From: Terasakiispira papahanaumokuakeensis
GTDB lineage: Bacteria; Pseudomonadota; Gammaproteobacteria; Pseudomonadales; Halomonadaceae
Reading direction: 5' to 3'
Assembly: GCF_001709345.1 (NCBI RefSeq)
Contig: NZ_MDTQ01000001.1
Coordinates: 3,825,928 to 3,889,927 of the forward strand
Length of the DNA stretch: 64,000 nucleotides
The stretch's first letter is position 1. Each line of letters begins with the position of its first letter. The position numbers and the translations under genes were made by a program. The notes beneath the pieces are model-generated. The model had not been told where the DNA came from and searched no databases. It was given only the letters and a program-made list of their open reading frames with translations. Shown piece after piece: positions 37,241-46,473 of the stretch.

Positions 37241-37611
37241 ATGCCATCTCCTGACGGGGGGTGAGACCCGTGACACGCGTTAATGTCATTGAAAGTTAAT
37301 GTCATTGAAAAAAATGATTAATGATCACCAAAGTAAACCTGCGAGCCTATAGAAAAGCATAGCCTGCAGCCAAAGCCAAGCGTCGGCAATGACCAGCCAT
37401 CATCTTTATGCCTATCCATTTTGCAACGGTTAGCGGAGAGGCATGTTTAAATTGACTAGACTATGAGTCATGTCAGACTGGCTCATTCATTCTGTCATTG
37501 AAGCTTTTTTGTCGATTTTATCGATGACTCGCTCTCGATGATCAATCCGTAATGATGAGTTTCAGTCAGCCATTACCGATGAATTAGGCGCAGACCCATG
37601 GGAGCAGGTGA
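37241..37611. other. Divergent gap, oxyR / epimerase-like gene
   Basis: About 370 bases with promoters for both neighbours. It holds the perfect duplication at 37279-37310. CTAT...ATAG words near 37351-37366 recall an OxyR site, but the spacing is off by one. No small ORF is convincing. Confidence 0.4.
37279..37310. repeat. Perfect 16-bp tandem duplication upstream of oxyR
   Basis: GTTAATGTCATTGAAA at 37279-37294 is repeated exactly at 37295-37310, about 40-70 bases before the oxyR start. Confidence 0.9.
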
Positions 37612-38484
37612 ATGAAAGTACTGATTGTAGGATGTGGTGATTTAGGCTCTGCCATCGGATTAGCGTTAGTGGCACAGGGACACCAGGTCTGGGGCGCGCG
37701 ACGGCAGCCCGATCGTTTACCCGAAGCGTTGCATCCTCTGTTGTGGGATTTATCTGAGGAAGCGCCCACTTTACCGGCAGTCGATTACCTGATTTACAGT
37801 GTTGCGGCAGATGCTTTCAGTGAAGAGGCTTATGAACACGCTTATGTCCATGGGCCTAAGCAAGTGTTAGCGGCATTGGCGGCACAGGATATTCGCCCTC
37901 AGCATGGTTTTTTTGTGTCCTCTAGTAGTGTTTATGGCCAGGTTGAAGGTGAAGATGTTGACGAGACGACGCCAACACAGCCGGAGGGTTTTGCAGGGCG
38001 GTTGATGCTGGCGGGGGAGTCCGTTTGGGCCGATGCCGATTTCCCTGTCACCTCACTCAGGCTGACTGGCCTCTATGGTCCGGGGCGTGAACGTTTGATT
38101 AATCAAGTGCGCAACGGTCGCATTGCGCCTGAAAACCCAGTGCAATATACCAATCGTATTCATCGAGATGATGCTGCCGGTGTGGTGGCGCACTTACTGG
38201 CCCTGAATATTGAAGGCCAATCACTGGATGCATGCTACTTGGTCAGTGATCAAGATAGTGCGCCTTTACATGAGGTGATGCGTTGGCTGGCGCGTCAGTT
38301 GAAAGTCACCCCCTCTCAAGCCGTGGATACACCGCTCCGGCGACGAGGCAGCAAGCGCTGCTCCAGTGAGCGTTTACAGCATACGGGGTATCGTTTCTTG
38401 TATCCGACTTTCAAAGAGGGCTATGCGGCTTTACTGGGACTTACGTTGGATGCAAAGGGGGAGGCTAAGCCCTCAAAAGCATAG
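37612..38484 (+). CDS. NAD(P)-dependent epimerase/SDR-like protein (YeeZ-type)
   Basis: A 290-residue Rossmann-fold protein of the extended SDR class. The dinucleotide motif is VLIVGCGDLGSAIGLAL. The active-site area has SSSSVYGQ (Ser and Tyr), although the usual Tyr-x-x-x-Lys helix is not evident, since the region reads GRLMLAGE. RLTGLYGPGRE is typical of the YeeZ/NAD-epimerase group. The substrate is unknown. The start is ATG 37612 after GGAG. It converges on dxs. Confidence 0.75.
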   Translation: MKVLIVGCGDLGSAIGLALVAQGHQVWGARRQPDRLPEALHPLLWDLSEEAPTLPAVDYLIYSVAADAFSEEAYEHAYVHGPKQVLAALAAQDIRPQHGFFVSSSSVYGQVEGEDVDETTPTQPEGFAGRLMLAGESVWADADFPVTSLRLTGLYGPGRERLINQVRNGRIAPENPVQYTNRIHRDDAAGVVAHLLALNIEGQSLDACYLVSDQDSAPLHEVMRWLARQLKVTPSQAVDTPLRRRGSKRCSSERLQHTGYRFLYPTFKEGYAALLGLTLDAKGEAKPSKA

Positions 38485-38504
38485 CGCTCGCCTCTCTTCT
38501 CCTT

Positions 38505-38541
38505 GGGCCATGGCGTCAATTGCTGTCTACGTTCATGGCCC
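38505..38541. terminator. Inverted repeat between convergent epimerase-like gene and dxs
   Basis: GGGCCATG 38505-38512 and CATGGCCC 38534-38541 are perfect 8-bp arms with a 21-base loop. The loop is long and no T run follows, so the terminator role is tentative. Confidence 0.35.
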
Positions 38542-38579
38542 ACTTCTTTCACGTCTCTTCCGTACATGGCATGGCGTTT

Positions 38580-40460
38580 TTAGCTGGCCAAGCGCTGCTC
38601 AATTGCGCGTTGAATGCCTTCGGCATCTAAGCCGCATTCATGTAACAGTTCTGCGGGAGAGCCTTGGTCAATAAAGTGGTCAGGAATACCCAGGTTGAGA
38701 ACCGGGCACTGCAGCCCAGCTTGAGCCAACCACTCATTGACGGCACTGCCCGCACCGCCTGCGATCACATTCTCCTCAATCGTGACGATGAGTTCATGCT
38801 GTTGTGCCGCCTCGGTGATGGCCTGAGTGTCCAATGGCTTCACAAAGCGCATGTTCCACAAGCTGGCATTGAGGGTGTCGGCCACGGCAGCAGCAGGCGT
38901 CACCATACTGCCAAAAGCCAATATGGCGACTTTTTCGCCTTGGCGACGTTGTTCTGCTTGCCCAATCGGCAGACTGCTCAGGGTTGTCTCTACGGCACAT
39001 CCGGGCCCTGTTCCTCGAGGGTAACGAACCGCTGCGGGGCCTTCGTGGTGATAGCCCGTGGTCAACATTTGCCGACATTCATTTTCATCGGCGGGTGCCA
39101 TGACCAACATATCAGGAACGCAGCGCAGATAGGATAGATCCAGCGCGCCGTGATGTGTCGGGCCGTCTTCTCCGACCAACCCCGCGCGATCAATCGCAAA
39201 AAGCACGTCCAGGTGCTGGACGGCAACGTCATGAATCAATTGATCGTAAGCACGTTGTAGGAAGGTCGAGTAGATGGCAACGACCGGTTTTTGGCCTTCA
39301 CAGGCCATGCCGGCGGCCAGGGTGACCGCATGTTGTTCAGCAATGGCGACATCAAAATAACGTTCGGGATATTGCTTGGAAAACTGGATGAGATCCGACC
39401 CTTCACGCATCGCAGGCGTAATCCCCATCAATCGGTCATCTTGAGCTGCCATGTCACACAGCCATTGACCAAAGACGTTGGCATATTTAGGGCCTTTGGG
39501 TTTAGGTGCCGCCGGTGCTGGTTTTTCTAGCTTGGTAATCGCATGGTAGCCAATAGGGTCTGCTTCAGCGGGAGCAAAGCCCCGCCCTTTACGGGTGATG
39601 ACATGTAGGAATTGTGGGCCTTCCAATTCACGCAGGTTGCGCAAAGTGGCCACCAAGGCGGGTAGGTCGTGGCCATCAACCGGGCCAATATAGTTAAAGC
39701 CCAGCTCTTCAAATAATGTACCGGGTGTCATCAACCCTTTGACATGCTCTTCCGTTTTGCGGGCCAGTTCCCAAGCCAGCGGCAGGCGAGAGAGCACTTT
39801 GCGGCTGCCTTCCCGCACTCGACTGTAGGTCTTACTGGAGAGGACATGGGCTAAATAAGTGGCTAATCCGCCAACATTCTCGGAGATCGACATTTCGTTG
39901 TCGTTCAGCACCACCAGCATATTGGGCTTTTCGTGACCGGCATGGCTGAGGGCCTCAAAGGCCATTCCTGCCGTAAGGGCGCCATCTCCAATGACGGCAA
40001 CTGTCCGGCGTGACTCCCCTTTAGCGCGCGCAGCGATCGCCATCCCTAGTGCGGCACTGATTGACGTGCTGGAATGACCCACGCCAAAAGTGTCGTAATG
40101 GGATTCGGCTCGCTTGGGAAAGGCGGCTAATCCGTCTTTTTGGCGAATGGTGCCCATACGCTGGCGTCGGCCGGTGAGCATTTTGTGGGGATACGCCTGA
40201 TGGCCTACATCCCAGACCAGACGATCATACGGCGTCTGAAAACAGTAATGTAAGGCGACGGTCAGCTCGATGACGCCTAATCCTGCGCCAAAATGCCCAC
40301 CCGTTTGCCCAACATTCCATAGTAGGGCCGCGCGCAACTCATGCGCCAACTTTGGGAGTTGGCGCTCACCCAATTCACGCAGGTCTTGGGGCGTTTCAAC
40401 GCGATCGAGTAGGGGCGTTGAAGGTTGTTCAATCGGAATTGTGTCGAACATGTCGGACAT
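38580..40460 (-). CDS. dxs: 1-Deoxy-D-xylulose-5-phosphate synthase
   Basis: TPP-dependent first step of the MEP isoprenoid pathway, from pyruvate plus glyceraldehyde-3-phosphate. The N-terminal domain has [20 protein letters not shown] and [15 protein letters not shown]. The TPP motif is [16 protein letters not shown] to NDNEMSIS, and the Pyr domain has the catalytic Glu in [17 protein letters not shown]. It has 626 residues. It lies directly downstream of ispA in an xseB-ispA-dxs operon. The start could be ATG 40460 or ATG 40451, and neither has a good ribosome-binding site. Confidence 0.97.
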   Translation of the reverse strand: MSDMFDTIPIEQPSTPLLDRVETPQDLRELGERQLPKLAHELRAALLWNVGQTGGHFGAGLGVIELTVALHYCFQTPYDRLVWDVGHQAYPHKMLTGRRQRMGTIRQKDGLAAFPKRAESHYDTFGVGHSSTSISAALGMAIAARAKGESRRTVAVIGDGALTAGMAFEALSHAGHEKPNMLVVLNDNEMSISENVGGLATYLAHVLSSKTYSRVREGSRKVLSRLPLAWELARKTEEHVKGLMTPGTLFEELGFNYIGPVDGHDLPALVATLRNLRELEGPQFLHVITRKGRGFAPAEADPIGYHAITKLEKPAPAAPKPKGPKYANVFGQWLCDMAAQDDRLMGITPAMREGSDLIQFSKQYPERYFDVAIAEQHAVTLAAGMACEGQKPVVAIYSTFLQRAYDQLIHDVAVQHLDVLFAIDRAGLVGEDGPTHHGALDLSYLRCVPDMLVMAPADENECRQMLTTGYHHEGPAAVRYPRGTGPGCAVETTLSSLPIGQAEQRRQGEKVAILAFGSMVTPAAAVADTLNASLWNMRFVKPLDTQAITEAAQQHELIVTIEENVIAGGAGSAVNEWLAQAGLQCPVLNLGIPDHFIDQGSPAELLHECGLDAEGIQRAIEQRLAS

Positions 40461-40548
40461 CTAGCCGGGCACCATAATCATTTGGTCTGTGGTGACGTGT
40501 CAGTCAGGTGATCACCATCGACCTCATCGTAAGAATAAACGCCGAGAG

Positions 40549-41484
40549 TTAATGATCTCGGCTGATAATGTAATGAGCAAGTGTTCTGAGAGGGTCCAGT
40601 GATGAGGGTAGCCCACTGAGGGCGGCTTCAGCCTCATCAACCAGTGTGGCCGCTAGCGACCGGGCTCCGTCAAGCCCTAATAAAGCGGGATAGGTCAGCT
40701 TGTCATGAGCGATGTCGGCCCCCGTTTGCTTGCCCAGTACTTCCGGTGTACTGATGATGTCCAGGATGTCGTCCTGCACCTGGAACGCCAGACCTATTGC
40801 GCTGGCATAGTGAATCAGGGCTTGCTGAATATTGTCAGGCGCTTGTGCGGCTAAGGCGCCGAGATGAACGCTGGCTTGAATGAGTGCGCCCGTTTTATGC
40901 CGGTGGATTTGCTCTAGTGCTTGTTGTGTCCAGGCGGGATCGTTCGCTGATCGTTCTTCTAGTGATCGCGCTGTCCCCTCAAAAAACTGCCCTTCGGCAG
41001 CCAAATCCAGCATCTGACCGCCGACCATACCTTCAGGCCCGCTGCTTTGTGCAAGCACTCTCACCATGGCCAGCCCATTATGTTGATCCGGGTGGGCCAG
41101 CAGTTCAAACGCGAGGCTTTGTAGCCCATCTCCAGCCAAAATAGCGGTGGCTTCATCAAATGCCATGTGGCAGGTCGGTTGACCACGGCGTAAGGCATCA
41201 TCATCCATGGCGGGCAAATCGTCATGAATCAATGAGTAAGCGTGAATCAATTCGACGGCCATTGCGGGGCGATCGCAGTCATCTAGAGAGGCCCCTAGTC
41301 CGGTCCCGGTCAAATAGACCAATAAGGGACGTAGCCGCTTCCCTCCAAGTAGTACGCTATAGCGCATCGCCTCCCATAACCGAGGGCTTAGCTTATCAGT
41401 ACTGGATAGCCATTGGCTTAGACGCGCATCAATGCGATCACGACATAAAGACTGCATGGTGGTCAACGTGGAGACCTCACTCAT
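40549..41484 (-). CDS. ispA: Farnesyl diphosphate synthase (polyprenyl synthetase)
   Basis: Condenses IPP with DMAPP and then GPP. The first Asp-rich motif is [16 protein letters not shown] and the second is [10 protein letters not shown], with the KRLRP IPP site upstream. It has 311 residues from ATG 41482-41484, overlapping the xseB stop by four bases (ATGA), the usual coupling. A longer frame to 41595 lies within xseB and is not native. Its product feeds octaprenyl synthesis for UbiA and undecaprenyl synthesis. Confidence 0.95.
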   Translation of the reverse strand: MSEVSTLTTMQSLCRDRIDARLSQWLSSTDKLSPRLWEAMRYSVLLGGKRLRPLLVYLTGTGLGASLDDCDRPAMAVELIHAYSLIHDDLPAMDDDALRRGQPTCHMAFDEATAILAGDGLQSLAFELLAHPDQHNGLAMVRVLAQSSGPEGMVGGQMLDLAAEGQFFEGTARSLEERSANDPAWTQQALEQIHRHKTGALIQASVHLGALAAQAPDNIQQALIHYASAIGLAFQVQDDILDIISTPEVLGKQTGADIAHDKLTYPALLGLDGARSLAATLVDEAEAALSGLPSSLDPLRTLAHYIISRDH

Positions 41485-41795
41485 GAGGTTGCTCCATCTG
41501 AATCGGTGCTTGTCGTCTCTGTGTCGTGTGACGAAGTTGTTGAGTCTTGTAGGTGACGGACACGAAGTTGGGCTTGTTCGAGTTGCTGTTGGCATTGACG
41601 CGTGAGTTGTACGCCTTGTTCAAAGGCTGATAACGAATCTTCCAAGGTGAGCTGGCCGGACTCTAATTGAGTGACCAGCGTTTCCAGTTGTGCCAACTGT
41701 TGCTCAAACGGCGTCGAGGTCTGATGACGTTCAGTATGCTGAGTCCCAAAGCCCTGTGAAGTGACGGCGTGGGACTCGGGGTTGGGATCTTGCAT
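41481..41795 (-). CDS. xseB: Exodeoxyribonuclease VII small subunit
   Basis: A 104-residue helical small subunit that binds XseA. The conserved core is [31 protein letters not shown] (30-61), broken into helices. The N- and C-terminal tails are Ser/Thr/Asp-rich and longer than usual (E. coli has 80 residues). The start is ATG 41793-41795 with GAGGG before it. It is first in the xseB-ispA-dxs unit. Confidence 0.93.
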   Translation of the reverse strand: MQDPNPESHAVTSQGFGTQHTERHQTSTPFEQQLAQLETLVTQLESGQLTLEDSLSAFEQGVQLTRQCQQQLEQAQLRVRHLQDSTTSSHDTETTSTDSDGATS

Positions 41796-42282
41796 AGCAC
41801 CCTCTTACATTAGGCATTTGGCGGTGTTGCTGGCAGCACAGTATTGACCGTCTGTTGCGTGAGACCAGTTTTTTCGGTCGGTCGCTTGAGGCCCGCTGTT
41901 GACGATCAGTCTTTGACCATACGTTGCGGATCTCAAGCGAATCACAAACTGTGGCCATAAACCCCTGCGCTGATCCTGTCTCGAAAACGGTTATCTTGAA
42001 AACGGTTATCTTGAAAACGGTTATCTTGAAAACAAGGCGTTGGCTGCACTTTGATGTTGCGTTTTGATGTGCCGTCCCGGTTATAGGCTGCATGATAGCT
42101 TGAAAGCAGTGTGGACGCATCTGCATCAAATAAGATCCTATCTTGTCATGTGGTTATTCACCAAGTTGGTCTATGGTTTTATAGGTGGAATATGCTAAAT
42201 CACCCCTTAATGCACTATGATGCAGAGCACAAAATAGCATTGTGTTGTAGGGCTTGAATCCTGCTCAATCGATAGAGGTATT
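41796..42282. other. Gap between xseB and motA
   Basis: About 490 bases between divergent genes. It holds the 15-bp triple repeat (41984-42028). No good sigma-28-type flagellar promoter was found before motA. A minus-strand ORF through here reads four VFKIT-like units only because of the repeat. Confidence 0.5.
41984..42028. repeat. Perfect 15-bp tandem repeat, three copies
   Basis: AAAACGGTTATCTTG at 41984-41998, 41999-42013 and 42014-42028 is identical in all three. A five-base start of a fourth copy follows. Confidence 0.95.
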
Positions 42283-43074
42283 ATGGATATAGCGACGCTA
42301 GTCGGCCTATTGGGCGCGATGGGGATAATTTTCGCCGCGATTCTTATCGGTGGATCAGCGGGGATGTTTGTGAATCCTCCTTCACTATTGATCGTGATCG
42401 GTGGGACGCTTTTTGTGGTCATGGCTAAGTTCAGCATGGGGCAGTTTTTAGGGGCTGTGAAAGTGGCCTCGCGAGCCTTTCGTTTTAAGTTGCCTTCGGT
42501 TGAATCCACCATCTCTGAACTTGTTGATGTCGCCCAGATTGCTCGAAAAGGCGGGTTGCTTGGGTTGGAGGATCGAGAATTCAGTACTGACTTTATGAAA
42601 AAAGGCATCCAGTTGTTGGTCGATGGCCAAGAGCGTGATGTCGTTCGAAGCTTGTTGCAAAAGGATCGCTCGCTGACTTTGGAAGAAAACCAGTGGGGGG
42701 CCAAAGTGTTCACTGCGATGGCGGATGTAGCGCCGGCCATGGGGATGATTGGGACTTTGATCGGTTTGGTTCAGATGCTGGCCAATATGGAAGATCCTAA
42801 GTCGATTGGGCCTGCCATGGCGGTAGCGCTGCTGACAACGTTATATGGTGCCATGCTGGCGAATATGGTGTTTATGCCCATTGCCGATAAATTGGCACTG
42901 CGGATGACTGAAGAATCTCGTTTACAAGCGCTGACGATTGATGCCTTGCTGGCCATCCAATCGGGACAGAATCCTCGTATGACAGAAGAAATGTTGCGTA
43001 GTTACCTACCCGTCGCTAAACGTGACCAAGCACTGGATGATGGGGCCGCGAGTGGTGCAGGAGAAGAGGGCTGA
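42283..43074 (+). CDS. motA: Flagellar motor stator protein MotA/PomA
   Basis: Inner-membrane stator subunit (263 residues) with four membrane segments. The TM1-TM2 region is GGSAGMFVNPPSLLIVIGGTLFVV and the TM3-TM4 region is DVAPAMGMIGTLIGLVQML to PAMAVALLTTLYGAMLANM. The close match of GGSAGMFV, KFSMGQF and PAMAVALLTTLYGA to Vibrio PomA suggests the Na+-driven type. The cytoplasmic loop carries charged residues that contact FliG. The start is ATG 42283 after AGAGG. It pairs with motB two bases downstream. No other flagellar gene lies in the window. Confidence 0.93.
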   Translation: MDIATLVGLLGAMGIIFAAILIGGSAGMFVNPPSLLIVIGGTLFVVMAKFSMGQFLGAVKVASRAFRFKLPSVESTISELVDVAQIARKGGLLGLEDREFSTDFMKKGIQLLVDGQERDVVRSLLQKDRSLTLEENQWGAKVFTAMADVAPAMGMIGTLIGLVQMLANMEDPKSIGPAMAVALLTTLYGAMLANMVFMPIADKLALRMTEESRLQALTIDALLAIQSGQNPRMTEEMLRSYLPVAKRDQALDDGAASGAGEEG

Positions 43075-43076
43075 TC

Positions 43077-43964
43077 ATGGATAATGACGACGACGATCTG
43101 CCCAAAGAGGAACCGAGTGCGGGGCAGCCCGCTTGGATCATGACCTTTGCTGATTTGATGTCGCTCTTGATGTGCTTCTTTGTGCTGCTGCTTTCATTCT
43201 CTGAGATTGATGCCCAGAAATTCAAAAGATTAGCAGGGGAACTCTCCAAAGCGTTTGGTGTGCAGCGCGAGATGCAGGCGAATGATATTCCGATGGGGAC
43301 AAGCCCTGTCTTTGATCAGTTCAGTCCAGGGCGTCCTGATCCGACAGTCGAAGAGGCTATGCGTCAGCAAACCAGTGAAGTGCGTCCTGAGTTAGCGGCG
43401 CAAACGGATAATGCCCAAACGGAATCGGATGCCCAAGACATTCGGCAAGCCTTTGCCAGTGAGATACAAGCGGGGCAAATTCAAATGGAAACGGCCCCCA
43501 AACGCATTATTTTACGCATTGAAGAAGAGGGCTCTTTTCCTTCGGGGTCCGCTGATTTGACGTACCGATTGGTTGATATGCTGGATGAGATGCGTGAAGT
43601 CTTGGCTGATGTCCCAGGGACGATTACCGTTGAAGGTCACACGGACAACATTCCTATTCGGACTCAACGTTATCGTTCTAACTGGGATCTTTCTGCCGCT
43701 CGAGCGGCTAGTGTGGTCGGTGAGCTGGCGCGTGATGGTTTAATTGAGCCCCAGCGTTTGAAAGTGGTGGGATTTGCCGATACTCACCCGCGGGTGGATA
43801 ACGATACACCTGATCAGCGCGCGATGAATCGGCGTATTGAGATTGTGATCAATCAAGATGAATCCGTGTCTAGTGATGCCGCTATGCAGCCGCTGGAGCA
43901 GTTAGCGCCACAATATGACAGCCTTCAGATTGAGCAGCCAGGCCCCACCGCGACGCCTCAGTAA
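43077..43964 (+). CDS. motB: Flagellar motor stator protein MotB/PomB
   Basis: A 295-residue stator partner. The single TM has the ion-carrying Asp in WIMTFADLMSLLMCFFVLLL. The segment SFSEIDAQKFKRLAGELSKAFG resembles PomB. The C-terminal OmpA-like peptidoglycan-binding domain has EGHTDNIPI, NWDLSAARAASVV and NRRIEIVI. The linker at 80-150 is acidic and Gln-rich. It starts at ATG 43077, just after motA, and is coupled to it. Confidence 0.93.
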   Translation: MDNDDDDLPKEEPSAGQPAWIMTFADLMSLLMCFFVLLLSFSEIDAQKFKRLAGELSKAFGVQREMQANDIPMGTSPVFDQFSPGRPDPTVEEAMRQQTSEVRPELAAQTDNAQTESDAQDIRQAFASEIQAGQIQMETAPKRIILRIEEEGSFPSGSADLTYRLVDMLDEMREVLADVPGTITVEGHTDNIPIRTQRYRSNWDLSAARAASVVGELARDGLIEPQRLKVVGFADTHPRVDNDTPDQRAMNRRIEIVINQDESVSSDAAMQPLEQLAPQYDSLQIEQPGPTATPQ

Positions 43965-44218
43965 TCTGGCTTGATACATGATAGGTATGAGCTTAGCGTA
44001 TATGATTTGCCCCGATCAGGTGCAAAGCGTGCTAACATACGTCCCCTGTTACGACCTGCCATTGATACGATCAGCCTCGTTTCCCAAAGCGGGGCCCCGA
44101 TTGCAGTCGATGCCGCACAGGCGGCCTTCATGTGTTTGAGACCGCCGGTCTTCTGCAGGCGTTGCAGATACGACACACTCGACTAATCCGTTCCGCCTCG
44201 CTAGAGGATGTCTTTTCG

Positions 44219-45448
44219 ATGGCCAAAACCTCTCTCGATAAAAGTAAGATCAAGATTCTATTGCTGGAAGGTGTACACCAGTCTGCTGTAGATGGCTTTA
44301 AGGCTCACGGTTACACCAATATTGAATATCACCCCAAATCACTGTCTGAAGCTGATTTGCTGGAAGCGATTAGCGACGCTCACTTTGTGGGCTTACGTTC
44401 TCGCACCCAACTCACTGAGAAAGTGTTTGCTGCGGCGCATAAGCTCGTGGCCGTGGGGTGTTTTTGTATCGGCACTAACCAAGTTGATCTCGATGCAGCC
44501 CTCTCCCGAGGGATCCCGGTATTTAATGCGCCTTACTCCAATACTCGTTCAGTCGCTGAACTGGTATTGGCTGAAACCATTATGCTGATGCGTGGGATTC
44601 CCCATAAGAACAGTCGCTGTCATGTGGGTGGCTGGGCAAAATCAGCGAAAAATAGTTATGAAGTCCGGGGCAAAAAACTGGGCATCATCGGCTATGGCAG
44701 CATTGGTTCCCAGCTGTCCGTTCTGGCTGAGTCTCTGGGCATGGAGGTCATGTATTATGATGTCGTGACCAAACTGGCGATGGGCAATGCGCATCAGGTT
44801 GACTCTCTGGACGAGCTGCTTTCTCAGGCCGATGTCGTTTCACTGCATGTCCCTGAGTTGCCGACGACCAAGTGGATGATCACCAAAGATGAGCTGAGCA
44901 AAATGAAGCCCGGCGCTCACCTGATCAATGCTTCTCGAGGCACTGTTGTTGTGATCGAGGATTTGGCTGAAGCGCTTAAATCCGGTCATCTCGGTGGTGC
45001 GGCGATTGATGTTTTCCCGAAAGAACCGCGGGGTAATGACGACGAATTTGTCACGCCGCTGCGAGGCTTGGACAATGTCATCCTGACGCCACACATTGGT
45101 GGCTCTACGATGGAAGCTCAGGAAAATATCGGTAAGGAAGTGTCCGAGAAGCTGATTCGTTATAGCGATAATGGCACGACAACCTTTGCTGTGAACTTCC
45201 CTGAGGTGGCATTGCCATCACATCCGGATAAACATCGCTTGCTGCATATTCATCAAAATGTGCCAGGCGTGATGTCAGAAATTAACCGGGTGTTGAGTGA
45301 AAACGGCATTAATGTCTCTGGCCAGTATCTGCAAACCAATAAAGCCGTGGGTTATGTCGTAGTTGATGTGGATAAGGCCTACAGTCATCAAGCGCTTGAA
45401 GCGTTGAAAGAAGTTCAGGCTACGATTCGATCGCGTGTTTTGTTCTGA
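44219..45448 (+). CDS. serA: D-3-phosphoglycerate dehydrogenase
   Basis: First step of serine synthesis: 3-phosphoglycerate to 3-phosphohydroxypyruvate with NAD. It has 409 residues from ATG 44219. The NAD fold is KKLGIIGYGSIGSQLSVL, the catalytic Arg is in NASRGTVVVIEDLAEAL, the Glu-His pair is in the region VILTPHIGGSTMEAQENIG, and the C-terminal ACT domain (HRLLHIHQNVPGVMSEINRVL) binds serine for feedback. AGAGGA is ten bases before the start. A longer frame from 44132 has no homology. A strong terminator follows. Confidence 0.96.
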   Translation: MAKTSLDKSKIKILLLEGVHQSAVDGFKAHGYTNIEYHPKSLSEADLLEAISDAHFVGLRSRTQLTEKVFAAAHKLVAVGCFCIGTNQVDLDAALSRGIPVFNAPYSNTRSVAELVLAETIMLMRGIPHKNSRCHVGGWAKSAKNSYEVRGKKLGIIGYGSIGSQLSVLAESLGMEVMYYDVVTKLAMGNAHQVDSLDELLSQADVVSLHVPELPTTKWMITKDELSKMKPGAHLINASRGTVVVIEDLAEALKSGHLGGAAIDVFPKEPRGNDDEFVTPLRGLDNVILTPHIGGSTMEAQENIGKEVSEKLIRYSDNGTTTFAVNFPEVALPSHPDKHRLLHIHQNVPGVMSEINRVLSENGINVSGQYLQTNKAVGYVVVDVDKAYSHQALEALKEVQATIRSRVLF

Positions 45449-45500
45449 TCATATGCACTGACTATTGATTTGCAATGACGATGTTGTTGCTAATGCCATT

Positions 45501-45530
45501 AAGCCGACCTCCTAAGGTCGGCTTTTTTTA
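45501..45530 (+). terminator. Rho-independent terminator of serA
   Basis: AAGCCGACCT 45501-45510 and AGGTCGGCTT 45515-45524 form a perfect 10-bp stem with a 4-nt loop. TTTTTT follows. Confidence 0.92.
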
Positions 45531-45832
45531 TCAGATTTTAGTTTTTTGATGTGACCTTGACATGACGTTGTCATTGTCTATTACATACGATCTCCAGCAT
45601 GATTGAATCAAAAGCCCATGCCAGCGATGAAAGTGTCGGCAATGGGGAACAGGCGCTATTGCGCATCATCCCCGGCATAATCCGTAAAATAGCGCGAGTT
45701 TGATCGTCTGCATGGCCATTCCCCGCATGACAATTGAATGCCGTGGCAACGGTCAGTGTGAGGTGATTTGTATTGGGTAATGGTGAATTGGATAATAACG
45801 TGGCCCATAGGCCAATGTTTAAGAGGAATTGA
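45531..45832. other. Gap between serA terminator and lipoprotein gene
   Basis: About 300 bases. TTGACA (45558-45563) is a good -35 box, but only a poor -10 (TATTAC) follows. ATGACGTTGTCAT (45562-45574) is a palindrome with a 3-base centre. A minus-strand ORF in this interval has no recognisable product. Confidence 0.4.
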
Positions 45833-46390
45833 ATGAGCCTCACGCGAACTTTAATCATGGCCATGATGGGGCTGATCTTCTTCAGTGTGGTGGGGTGTGC
45901 GGGCCCAGGCGCAAAGAGCTTTGATCTCAGCGATCACTCTCGGGATGCTCTGTTGAGGAATGGCATCAGTCGTCAGTTGTCTGATTTACCTGACCCGGTC
46001 GCTCAACAAGCCACTTTATATATGCAAGGAAATCAGGCTGATCAATTACCTGCTGGTTGTCGACTGAAGTCTTTATCGGCACTCGTTAAGCAGGGCGTGC
46101 TAGGCAGTGAGCGCTTTCCATTTGTCCTTCCCTTGAGCCACCAGAACCAAAGCCCCAACGAACCTTTTGGCACCATGCGCTGGACCGTCAGCCAGACATC
46201 ATCAAATCAATGCCAATGGCAAGGGACCCTCCAGTATCAAGAACATACTTGGACCCTGACCGTGGATTATGCTTGGCGCCCTCAAGCCAGTATTCTCGCT
46301 AAAACACCGGCAGCTCAAGCCAGTGTGACGGGCTCTGAGCTTGCCGCGGATACCTCGCCCAACACTCCTTCGACGTTAAATGCTTATTGA
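45833..46390 (+). CDS. Putative lipoprotein of unknown function
   Basis: A 185-residue protein with an N-terminal signal and a lipobox (SVVGCAG, Cys22), so probably anchored in a membrane. The middle has no domain I recognise. It holds a segment with two cysteines (AGCRLKS and NQCQWQ) that might form a disulfide. The C-terminal 40 residues are Ala/Ser/Pro-rich. The start is ATG 45833 after AAGAGGAA. It converges with the alpha/beta hydrolase gene. Confidence 0.6.
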   Translation: MSLTRTLIMAMMGLIFFSVVGCAGPGAKSFDLSDHSRDALLRNGISRQLSDLPDPVAQQATLYMQGNQADQLPAGCRLKSLSALVKQGVLGSERFPFVLPLSHQNQSPNEPFGTMRWTVSQTSSNQCQWQGTLQYQEHTWTLTVDYAWRPQASILAKTPAAQASVTGSELAADTSPNTPSTLNAY

Positions 46391-46435
46391 TTATTAAGTG
46401 AATTAATGAGTAGTGCGCTCACTCTGTCGATCCGT

Positions 46436-46473
46436 TAACACACTCAAACTGTCTCAACACACTCAAGCTGCCT
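46436..46473. repeat. 19-bp tandem duplication next to the hydrolase stop
   Basis: TAACACACTCAAACTGTCT 46436-46454 and CAACACACTCAAGCTGCCT 46455-46473 share 16 of 19 bases. The second copy abuts the stop of the hydrolase gene (46474-46476). Confidence 0.8.

Noticed and set aside
37351..37366. OxyR-type CTAT...ATAG site upstream of oxyR
   Set aside because: The spacing is eight instead of seven bases and only one pair is present, so it is too weak to list.
41984..42028. Possible CRISPR-like array
   Set aside because: Units are adjacent with no spacers, and there are no cas genes in the window.
41731..42129. ORF encoding repeated VFKIT units
   Set aside because: The protein repeat is simply the 15-bp DNA repeat read in one frame. 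It also overlaps xseB.
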